Source: Vibrio panuliri
GTDB taxonomy: Bacteria; Pseudomonadota; Gammaproteobacteria; Enterobacterales; Vibrionaceae
NCBI RefSeq assembly: GCF_009938205.1
Contig: NZ_AP019655.1
Span: 1,506,754 to 1,570,753 of the forward strand
DNA length: 64,000 nucleotides
Direction of reading: 5' to 3'
In this document: positions 52,554 to 59,615 of the stretch, piece by piece
How the letters are laid out: every line of letters starts with the position of its first letter
Position numbering within the stretch: the first letter of the stretch is position 1
The notes under the pieces: generated by a model
Told to the model about the DNA's origin: nothing
The model's input: the letters and a program-made list of their open reading frames with translations, nothing else
Databases searched by the model: none
Position numbers and translations under genes: made by a program

Positions 52554-53489
52554 ATGCGTCAAGTTAGTCCTAAATTAGAAGCGTGGTTAGAAAACTTCAA
52601 TATTTTAGTCAATCAGTTGGTTGAAGGTGGCTTCAAACCCAATGCAACCAATGCTCGCGAAGGGCTGGCAAACCTCACTAAAGGTCTTGTCACCGATATT
52701 CCCGCGGTGGGTTGGATTCAAGATGACGTGGTGAAAGGCGGAGAGTATGCCGTTCCAGTCCGCATCTATCACCCGCAACCAGACCAGGCGCTACCTGTTT
52801 TGGTCTATTACCATGGCGGTGGACATATGGCGGGAAGCGTGACTGTCTATGACCCTATTTGCCGTAAACTCGCTCTGGCGACCAACCATATCGTCGTGGC
52901 AGTTGAGTATCGCCTTGCGCCTGAATGTCCATATCCGGCTGGCGTCAACGACGCATACGCAGTGGTACAACACCTTTGGAAAGTACTCGATGAACGTCAA
53001 GTAAACTATCAACCAACTCTCGCCATCGCGGGGGATTCTGGTGGTGGTGCTTTAGTGGCGACTGTCAGTGCAAAAGCGCAGTTCGATCCGAATGTCTCCA
53101 TCACTAAACAGGTGATGATTTACCCAAGCCTCGATTACACAATGGACAGTGCTTCGATGGAAGAAAATGCGACTGGCTATCTACTGCAAAAAGGTAAGAT
53201 TGCATGGTACTTCGACAACTACTTCCAAAATGGCGAAGATCGCAAGCAAGCATCACCACTGTACCAACCGATGACAGCACAGTTACCTGAAACTCTCCTA
53301 TTTACCGCGGAATTCTGTCCGCTAAGAGACGAAGGTATCGCTTACTGTGAAATGGCCCAAGCCGCTGGCGCAAGCGTCGAGCACTATCACTTCAACGACA
53401 TGATTCACACCTTCATTAATATGGAAGATCTGGTTAAAGAAGAGTGTCAGTTGACTTACCAAAAAATCAGCGAGTTTTTAAACCGCTAG
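52554..53489 (+). CDS. HSL-family alpha/beta hydrolase (esterase)
   Basis: A 311-aa cytoplasmic carboxylesterase of the hormone-sensitive-lipase type. The oxyanion motif HGGG is at residues 87-90 and the nucleophile Ser162 is in GDSGGG. The acid is in the LPETLLFTAEFCPLRDEG region, and the His is in FNDMIHTFINM. It favours short acyl esters. Strong GGAGGCGTT Shine-Dalgarno 9 bp after the MFS stop shows one operon. It could release hydroxy or short-chain acids that feed the neighbouring CoA enzymes. Confidence 0.93.
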   Translation: MRQVSPKLEAWLENFNILVNQLVEGGFKPNATNAREGLANLTKGLVTDIPAVGWIQDDVVKGGEYAVPVRIYHPQPDQALPVLVYYHGGGHMAGSVTVYDPICRKLALATNHIVVAVEYRLAPECPYPAGVNDAYAVVQHLWKVLDERQVNYQPTLAIAGDSGGGALVATVSAKAQFDPNVSITKQVMIYPSLDYTMDSASMEENATGYLLQKGKIAWYFDNYFQNGEDRKQASPLYQPMTAQLPETLLFTAEFCPLRDEGIAYCEMAQAAGASVEHYHFNDMIHTFINMEDLVKEECQLTYQKISEFLNR

Positions 53490-53569
53490 AGCTTTCTTCT
53501 TCGGTGCCCATAGCCCAGCATTTGCAGTTTAAGTGAGCGCTGGGCACCGGAATTACATGGACATAAACA

Positions 53570-54832
53570 ATGAAAACGCACACGTTATATTTAGCGGTAG
53601 CGGGGATCTGCACATCTTTTGCAACCCACTCTGCGGTGGTTGAATTAAACGAACAAGCGAAACTTGATTGGGGAGTCGATGCGTATGTCAGAGCCCATGC
53701 CATCGACCCTTCCAATGCTGAGTCAGAAAATGGCTATAGTAGCCGATTCCGCCTGACCACTAACTTGATTTTGGAAGATGGTTGGTCCATCAACACTCGT
53801 TGGCAAGGTTATTACGATTGGTCCGGTGACCGCCGTCATAGTGGCGGAGCGGGCACAAACTATACCGACGGCAGCAATGCTGATGGCTTATCTATCGACT
53901 TAGGCTTTGTTCAATATGCTCAAGATGGTTTACTACTTCGAGCGGGTCGTCAACGAGCTGACTGGGCCTATGGCTTCAATATCCAAAATGATCGCCGAGA
54001 CCGTTTATTGGCGATGCAGTCATACGGTTATGGAGAAGCTAATAATGTTAGTCTCATCGGTATCTATGACTTACGTTTTGCCGAGGATGAACTCGACTCG
54101 TCGATTGACGTTTACGATGACGTTCATATGTACGCATTAGCGGCAGTTGGTAAACACAACGCATTGGATTGGGGCATGCTCTGGGCATACTTTGACGGTG
54201 GCGCGCAAAACATTGGTGACGCGAGTCAGAATATTCCACAGCAAGGCTATGGTATTGACTACTTCCACAATATCTCACCATTTTTCACCCTGAGCTTTGA
54301 CAAACTAGCATTAAAAGGCGCGGCGAATATCATTCTTTCCGACTCAACAGAGAAGAATGGTTACCACACGACATGGGGATCAGATGGTTATGCCGGTTTC
54401 CTTGAAGCCAGTTATCAGCTCACCTCTAACGTGCAAATTCAAGCTCAAGGAACAGGGTTTGTCGATGGTGGCTTAGTTGGACGCGGCTTTGATACCTACT
54501 CAGGGCTAATCAACAACAGTGACCGAAACAATCCTAGCCCTATCTCTCGACAGTTCTTTGGCGGATTAGGCCACGAGAACAACGATGGCCATATCTATGC
54601 CGCACGAGTCAATTGGCAAGTGAATGATAAGTGGCAACTTCAATTTGCTGGTGGGCAGATGAGCATCGACAATGAGTTGGGAAGCCAAAAAGATATTGAA
54701 GCGACATTTGCCGACATCAAAGCCCAATATCAATGGAGCAAGTATACCGACTTTAGCTTGCAAACCAGCTGGGCTAATGACGATATTGATGATCTCGCCG
54801 CGATGGCACAGATCAATATTCGTTACAAATAG
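53570..54832 (+). CDS. Outer-membrane porin-like protein
   Basis: A 420-aa protein with a signal peptide ending near THSA and then continuous alternating beta-strands (SRFRLTTNLILEDGWSINTR; DGLSIDLGFVQYAQDGLLLRAGRQ). Aromatic girdles and a hydrophobic end (AAMAQINIRYK) fit a beta-barrel porin of about 16-18 strands; the last residue is not Phe. It follows the esterase by 80 bp without a terminator and so is probably co-transcribed. It likely lets the substrate of the locus through the outer membrane. Confidence 0.8.
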   Translation: MKTHTLYLAVAGICTSFATHSAVVELNEQAKLDWGVDAYVRAHAIDPSNAESENGYSSRFRLTTNLILEDGWSINTRWQGYYDWSGDRRHSGGAGTNYTDGSNADGLSIDLGFVQYAQDGLLLRAGRQRADWAYGFNIQNDRRDRLLAMQSYGYGEANNVSLIGIYDLRFAEDELDSSIDVYDDVHMYALAAVGKHNALDWGMLWAYFDGGAQNIGDASQNIPQQGYGIDYFHNISPFFTLSFDKLALKGAANIILSDSTEKNGYHTTWGSDGYAGFLEASYQLTSNVQIQAQGTGFVDGGLVGRGFDTYSGLINNSDRNNPSPISRQFFGGLGHENNDGHIYAARVNWQVNDKWQLQFAGGQMSIDNELGSQKDIEATFADIKAQYQWSKYTDFSLQTSWANDDIDDLAAMAQINIRYK

Positions 54833-54849
54833 TTCTCTCTACACGCAGA

Positions 54850-54878
54850 AAGCGGTGAGATATTCTCACCGCTTTTTT
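54850..54878 (+). terminator. Terminator of the MFS-esterase-porin operon
   Basis: AAGCGGTGAGA and TCTCACCGCTT form a perfect 11-bp stem with a 3-nt loop and T6. A parS2 site begins 5 bp after it. Confidence 0.95.
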
Positions 54879-54882
54879 ATAC

Positions 54883-54895
54883 TTTACACTGTAAA
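54883..54895. promoter_or_regulatory. parS2 centromere site 2
   Basis: TTTACACTGTAAA, a perfect match to the ParB2 box. It lies between the operon terminator and the next gene. Confidence 0.88.
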
Positions 54896-54960
54896 CTCGC
54901 CTTGATAACACAAAACACACGTGCGGGTATGCGCGTTGCTCGAGTTAACAACCACTTAAA

Positions 54961-55500
54961 TTAACGAAGTCGCACAAAACGGCTTTGCACTAAACAGTCT
55001 AACCATCGCTCAGTCGATACATTAGTAAACTTTAGCGGCGCGACAAGATCGCCAAATAATGGCACACCACCGCCAAGCAAAACTGGGATGGTTGTAATGA
55101 TCATCTCATCAATTAGATCCTGCTCAAGAAAACTCTGCACTGTTTTGCCACCATCAATGTATAAGCGCTGATAACCTTTCTGGTTAAGTTCGCTGACCAC
55201 TTGCGTTAACTCACCCTTGATCAAAAATACTTTGTCCTGATAGTCACTAGGGACGGAAGACAATGTATTACTCAACACAAACACAGGTTTACTGTAAGGC
55301 CAATCGCAGTCGAAACTTGCTACCATTTCAAAAGTGTTTCTACCCATAACCAATGCATCAATCTGATCCATAAAGTTAGCGAAACCGAAATCTGAACCCG
55401 TTGTATTTGGGTTCGGAGTATCATGTAACCAATCTAACTGGTTATTCTTGTCAGCGATGTAACCATCAATACTGGTTGCTATATAAACAATATTAGACAC
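54961..55500 (-). CDS. RibD C-terminal/dihydrofolate-reductase-like protein
   Basis: A 179-aa protein of the RibD-C/YyaP-like family with the dihydrofolate-reductase fold. Characteristic segments are VYIATSIDGYIADKNNQLDW, DALVMGRNTFEMV and LYIDGGKTVQSFL, ending with LVQSRFVRLR. Members are NADPH-linked reductases of mostly unknown substrate. It follows the MarR gene by 24 bp and is probably repressed by it. Confidence 0.9.
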   Translation of the reverse strand: MSNIVYIATSIDGYIADKNNQLDWLHDTPNPNTTGSDFGFANFMDQIDALVMGRNTFEMVASFDCDWPYSKPVFVLSNTLSSVPSDYQDKVFLIKGELTQVVSELNQKGYQRLYIDGGKTVQSFLEQDLIDEMIITTIPVLLGGGVPLFGDLVAPLKFTNVSTERWLDCLVQSRFVRLR

Positions 55501-55524
55501 AAACGTTCTCCGTTCTATCGTGGA

Positions 55525-55950
55525 TCAAGCATTGAGATTCGCGACCATTTTCCCAACAACCTGCTCAAATTGCGCGAGTTGCTCACTCGAAAGATCTTTC
55601 GTCATTTTATCATGCAGTTTTGCATCGATACTGGTGATCTTACTCACGATCTCTTGTCCTTTCTCTGTCACCTTTAAACATTGACTGCGCTTATCTTGGG
55701 GATTGGGCAATTTTGCTATTAATCCCTTTTCGATCAAAGCATTGAGTAGTCTTGTGACCTGAGCTTTATCTCGTGAAAGAAAACCTGAAATATCAACTGC
55801 GCTGCAGTTTGGTTGATGCGTCACTATCTTCAGCACCCGAACATGCATCGGTGCAATATCTAACTCTAGCTGCTCAATTTGCTCATGCAAATTGCGCTTC
55901 ACACTATGCACTAATTGAAACAATGTATCTAAAGATTTTGTATCCGACAT
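55525..55950 (-). CDS. MarR-family regulator
   Basis: A 141-aa winged-helix repressor. The DNA-binding region is at about 35-90 (PNCSAVDISGFLSRDKAQVT, then RLLNALIEKGLIAKLPNPQD, with the wing basic residues DKRSQCLKVT). The ends form the dimer helices. It is the first gene of a unit with the reductase-like gene. Two palindromes just upstream are likely its own operators. Confidence 0.93.
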   Translation of the reverse strand: MSDTKSLDTLFQLVHSVKRNLHEQIEQLELDIAPMHVRVLKIVTHQPNCSAVDISGFLSRDKAQVTRLLNALIEKGLIAKLPNPQDKRSQCLKVTEKGQEIVSKITSIDAKLHDKMTKDLSSEQLAQFEQVVGKMVANLNA

Positions 55951-55970
55951 TTTTGTCCCTTAAGAATATA

Positions 55971-56012
55971 GTTGACATCGTCAACCATTAAATTATAGTT
56001 GATATTATCAAC
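55971..56012. promoter_or_regulatory. Two MarR operator palindromes
   Basis: GTTGACATCGTCAAC (55971-55985) and GTTGATATTATCAAC (55998-56012) share the form GTTGA-N5-TCAAC and are spaced 27 bp. They lie in the gap upstream of the MarR gene and could also act on the divergent DUF3861 gene. Confidence 0.8.
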
Positions 56013-56107
56013 TTAATACTCCTATGTTGCAACGCAATATGCGCTCAACCCAGATGAAGTCTGATGGTATTAGCAAATATAACCCTTCACAGATAGAGAG
56101 AACAAAG

Positions 56108-56431
56108 ATGATTGATAAAATCCGTAAAGAAAAACATTACCGCGTAACTATAGAAGAAATTTCACCAGTCAATGAACGCGTTCAGCGCCTTGAGTTTGAA
56201 CACCAAGATAAAGAAGATCTTTTTAATACCGTTGAGAAGATTAAGTTAGGCACTGATCTTGAGCCCCAAACCGCAACCAAAGTCGCTGTTGCACTGCGCT
56301 TGATTGGCCCAGTAATGATGGGAAATCGCAAACATCCCCTGTTCAGTGATTTAATGCCACATTTTAAAAGCTTTATGCACAACCTAAAAACAAGTGTGAA
56401 AAGCAAAATCCAAGCAACAAACAATGCTTAA
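56108..56431 (+). CDS. DUF3861 family protein
   Basis: A 107-aa small protein of the DUF3861 family. Family features are the start KHYRVTIEEISPVNERVQRL, then LEFEHQDKEDLF and VALRLIGPVMMGNRKHPLFS, the last two being conserved in family members. ATG 56108 has AGAGAGAAC upstream and gives the usual length; the longer frame from 56024 covers one MarR operator's flank and is unlikely. Function unknown. Convergent with the acetyltransferase gene. Confidence 0.85.
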   Translation: MIDKIRKEKHYRVTIEEISPVNERVQRLEFEHQDKEDLFNTVEKIKLGTDLEPQTATKVAVALRLIGPVMMGNRKHPLFSDLMPHFKSFMHNLKTSVKSKIQATNNA

Positions 56432-56447
56432 CAAACCAGACTACTTG

Positions 56448-56461
56448 GGGGCGATAGCCCC
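56448..56461. terminator. Short GC hairpin between convergent genes
   Basis: GGGGC and GCCCC pair around GATA between the DUF3861 and acetyltransferase genes. No T tract; weak terminator candidate. Confidence 0.35.
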
Positions 56462-56473
56462 TGATTAGTAACT

Positions 56474-57028
56474 CTAGCGCAAAATCACTGTTGAGCGCTG
56501 TTGCCACTCATTAGAACGAATCGCTAGCACAAGGGTATCCCACCACTGATTTTTGAAGAAGCGATGTTGGTGAAAGCGCCCTTCTTCAACCATACCAAGA
56601 TATTTACACAACTTAATTGCGGCACGATTTTCACTGATCGTCTCAGCATACATTCTATGCACACCTAATTGGTTAAAACCATAGTCAACCAATAACGAAG
56701 CGGCTTCTTGCATCAAACCCGTTCCTTGATATCGACGCGACATACCACATCCAATGGAAGCTTGCAGATCACTCTCTAAGCGTAGACATACCGTACCAAT
56801 AAAATTGCCGGTTAGTTTATCTTCTATTGCCAATTGGTAAGCGGTCCGTGGTTGCGCTTGTGCTTGCTCAATAAAGAGTTGAGTGAGTTGCCGATATTTC
56901 TCAGCTCGACAATCTTCCTCGCTATAAAAACGTTGGTATTTCTCATCTTGAGTTAACTCAACAAACGCGGCTTCATCGCTTAACTGCATATCACGTAATA
57001 TGACTCTTCGGCTCTCAAGTTTAAACAT
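56474..57028 (-). CDS. RimJ/RimL-type GNAT acetyltransferase
   Basis: A 184-aa GNAT of the ribosomal-protein acetyltransferase branch. The N-terminus LESRRVILRDMQLSDEAAFV, acetyl-CoA loop SRRYQGTGLMQEAASLLVDY, and HRMYAETISENRAAIKLCKY followed by LGMVEEGRFHQH are all family-typical. Its substrate is unknown; single gene. Confidence 0.92.
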   Translation of the reverse strand: MFKLESRRVILRDMQLSDEAAFVELTQDEKYQRFYSEEDCRAEKYRQLTQLFIEQAQAQPRTAYQLAIEDKLTGNFIGTVCLRLESDLQASIGCGMSRRYQGTGLMQEAASLLVDYGFNQLGVHRMYAETISENRAAIKLCKYLGMVEEGRFHQHRFFKNQWWDTLVLAIRSNEWQQRSTVILR

Positions 57029-57198
57029 CGCTAATCCCTAACCTTTGCACACTGTCGAGCAATCTACTCACCTATCTTTACGCATCCACTATGAAGATGA
57101 ATAACTGAAGTTTCAAATATAAGTCGCAACGGTGAGACGCAAGACATTTCACAGCGTCGAATCGTGTTGTTGGCAAATGGATTGGCGAAGTAGATAGA

Positions 57199-57211
57199 TT
57201 TACATTGTAAA
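57199..57211. promoter_or_regulatory. parS2 centromere site 3
   Basis: TTTACATTGTAAA, a perfect ParB2 box. It ends 5 bp after the stop of the receiver-phosphatase gene. Confidence 0.88.
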
Positions 57212-57216
57212 TCCAG

Positions 57217-58914
57217 TTACTTCGAAACAGGAAATCGATGGGGCGCTTCAAAGCAGTACGTCGCCGTGACTTTCTTACCTTCATTACTGTATTCAAGCGA
57301 GTCACACAGTTCTGTCGCTAAAACAATTCCCCGTCCATAGGACATACCATTCGATGGTTGTTTAGGGTGCGCTCGATAGTCGAAGCCAACGCCATTATGT
57401 TCCAGAACCATAACTAAGCAACATGCATCGGGTTGATAGTCAAAGTTGACTTGCAGCCAAGCATCCTCACGCATTTGCTTTAGTTCTTGCTCTCTTTTTT
57501 GATAAAACAGAAAAAAGCCCTCGGGCTGTTCTTTGATGGTGCTATCCATACAGAGTAAGCCATGGTCTATAGCATTAGTCACCAACTCAGAGAGAACGGA
57601 GCAGACCAAATCAAGATGAGGCCCAGAGAAGATGATTCCAGCGAGGAAGCGCCGTATATCACTCATCAGGTTGACTTGCTTAATCACCTCAGCTGGGAAG
57701 CTCAACGTCGACTGAATAGGCAAGCTACTGTATGAGTCCTTGATATCGAGTTTCGTTGTACTCTTATCACTTGAAATTGGAAACTGCATCGAAAGTATCG
57801 AGAGATCATCTTCGACGCTCTTGTCCGCAAACTCTTTGATAGATTGATAGAGAGATGGAATGGTCATACAACCGGACTGCAGAACCTTCTCTAAGCGTTC
57901 TTGACCGAACCACTCGCCTTGTTGATTAACGGCTTCTATCACCCCATCGGTATAGGCGATGATGCGTTGGTTGGGCTCTAGCGTTAGATGGACGAGGTTT
58001 GCCTCAAACTGCTTGTTAGATAATACGCCTAACGGCATATGTTTGGACTCAAGTCTTCGTATTATCTTCCCATCTCGATCAAGAATATAAGCATCAGGTA
58101 GTCCCCCACCCCACCAAGAAACTTCAAAACCGCTGGCTCTTACCTCGAAGAAGCTGGCAGCAAGCATCATCCCAGAAGGCAGAAAGCGCTCCAGCACATG
58201 GTTAATTTCACCAACAATTTCACCAAGCGACATCCCTTTCACAGCCATAGAGAAGAACGCTCGCGTAGCAGGTATCGCAGAAATCGCGGCAGGTAAACCA
58301 TGTCCCGTCGCATCCGCTATCATCACGTATACCCCACCATGAGGCCGATTCGCAACGACAATCAAGTCCCCATTAAAAACCGTTGAGGGTGTCGAGATGT
58401 AGTCCACACCATAAACATGTTTCACCTGAGTACTCATCTCTTCTTTCAAGTTGGCAAAAATCGATTCTGCAATCGCGTAGTCATAGCGAGTCTGTTCATG
58501 AAAAAGACTCAGTTCATCTCGTTGTGCCATCACCTCATTGTGCATGGTCACAATGCGATAGTGTGCCTGAACCTTTGCCAGCAACACACTGCTTTCTACC
58601 GGCTTAAGAACGAAGTCATCGCCAAGTGATAAGCAGCGCTCGAATGAATCGTGGTCATCTAACACGGTCAAAAAGATAATCGCGATGTGCTTATCGGGAA
58701 ACGCTTGTCGAACTTGCTGAGCGGTAGTAAAACCGTTTTGCTCGGGCATCATAACATCAAGCAAGACGATATCTGGTAGGTCTGGCATTTGACGCATTGC
58801 ATCAACCACACCAACGCCACTGGCGAACGTATCCACCCTTGACGTTACGTGACTCAACATTAGCCGGCACAACTCTCTATTGGTCTCTTGATCGTCGACT
58901 ATAACTATTCGCAT
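57217..58914 (-). CDS. Response regulator with PP2C phosphatase and anti-sigma kinase domains
   Basis: A 565-aa three-domain switch protein. The receiver (1-120) has phosphoacceptor Asp53 in IVLLDVMMPEQNG. The PP2C/SpoIIE phosphatase (about 165-385) shows FNGDLIVV, ADATGHGLPAAISA, AYTDGVIEA and EDDLSILSM. The HATPase/RsbW-like domain (about 410-560) shows SELVTNAIDHG, NGVGFDY and GRGIVLATEL. The two output domains can dephosphorylate and phosphorylate a STAS partner. The STAS gene is immediately upstream (9 bp), so the pair forms a partner-switching module like HsbR/HsbA or SypE/SypA. The cognate histidine kinase is not in the window. Confidence 0.93.
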   Translation of the reverse strand: MRIVIVDDQETNRELCRLMLSHVTSRVDTFASGVGVVDAMRQMPDLPDIVLLDVMMPEQNGFTTAQQVRQAFPDKHIAIIFLTVLDDHDSFERCLSLGDDFVLKPVESSVLLAKVQAHYRIVTMHNEVMAQRDELSLFHEQTRYDYAIAESIFANLKEEMSTQVKHVYGVDYISTPSTVFNGDLIVVANRPHGGVYVMIADATGHGLPAAISAIPATRAFFSMAVKGMSLGEIVGEINHVLERFLPSGMMLAASFFEVRASGFEVSWWGGGLPDAYILDRDGKIIRRLESKHMPLGVLSNKQFEANLVHLTLEPNQRIIAYTDGVIEAVNQQGEWFGQERLEKVLQSGCMTIPSLYQSIKEFADKSVEDDLSILSMQFPISSDKSTTKLDIKDSYSSLPIQSTLSFPAEVIKQVNLMSDIRRFLAGIIFSGPHLDLVCSVLSELVTNAIDHGLLCMDSTIKEQPEGFFLFYQKREQELKQMREDAWLQVNFDYQPDACCLVMVLEHNGVGFDYRAHPKQPSNGMSYGRGIVLATELCDSLEYSNEGKKVTATYCFEAPHRFPVSK

Positions 58915-58923
58915 TGAACGTCC

Positions 58924-59223
58924 TTATTCAATTAGAAACTTCTTATCAAAGCGTGAAATCGCTAAAACTTTTCTTACTTGAGGTAAGGTGTTCGTCAATC
59001 GAATTGCGCCGTCTTCATGTTCTAAGTAATTTTGCATGTTGATCAAAATACCTAAGCCAGCACTATCGATGTAGTCAACTTGCCTAAGATCGATCGTAAA
59101 TTGATATTCGCGTTTATCGGTGTAACACCGTTTAAACTCCTGAATCAAATTAAAGCCGAACGCGCCGCATACATAAACGGTCACGCGCTTTGATTCTAAG
59201 TCAACTTCACTTCTAACAGACAT
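58924..59223 (-). CDS. STAS-domain anti-anti-sigma factor homologue
   Basis: A 99-aa STAS protein. The phosphorylatable serine is Ser54 in YIDSAGLGILINM, and the FTIDLRQVDYID strand is typical. It should be the substrate of the phosphatase and kinase domains encoded next to it. GGGGGAGTC precedes ATG 59223. It starts the two-gene operon. What the STAS protein controls (sigma factor, cyclase or biofilm gene) cannot be told. Confidence 0.93.
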   Translation of the reverse strand: MSVRSEVDLESKRVTVYVCGAFGFNLIQEFKRCYTDKREYQFTIDLRQVDYIDSAGLGILINMQNYLEHEDGAIRLTNTLPQVRKVLAISRFDKKFLIE

Positions 59224-59543
59224 GACTCCCCCTCTAAGTGGCCAAGTTAGCCATTCACTCCGTCAGGCTTTCCAAGGTCGCGTTACGACGCCGCAACGCA
59301 CCTTAATACCGAGGCCGTTGCCATTACGATGAGCTGAAATGCGAAACCTAACCATTAAACTGATTGCGTATTGTTGAGTTTAGAAAGAAATGGCTATTAC
59401 GCAAATGACAAACAGACTCGCGCGTCAATTGCCTATTTCAGGTAGGAGAGATAAGAAGGGCTCGGCACTAACCAAGCATGAACGACAGCCGATGTCGAAA
59501 TAGGCTCGGTCACCCGTTAGTGATACATTTATCTATAACACCA
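59224..59543. other. Intergenic region upstream of the STAS gene
   Basis: No coding region is seen. The right end passes into a cluster of three parS2 sites; the left end must hold the STAS operon promoter. Confidence 0.4.
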
Positions 59544-59612
59544 TTTACAGTGTAAATCAGTGAAACTCACTTCGATTTACACTGTAAAGATAGATTCTGT
59601 TTACACTGTAAA
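59544..59612. repeat. Cluster of three parS2 sites (4, 5 and 6)
   Basis: TTTACAGTGTAAA (59544-59556), TTTACACTGTAAA (59576-59588) and TTTACACTGTAAA (59600-59612) are three perfect ParB2 boxes within 69 bp, with centre spacings of 32 and 24 bp. The last ends 3 bp after the tmcA stop. This tight group is likely the main nucleation site for ParB2 and the centromere of this chromosome, about 2.2 kb from parB2. Confidence 0.92.
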
Positions 59613-59615
59613 TTG

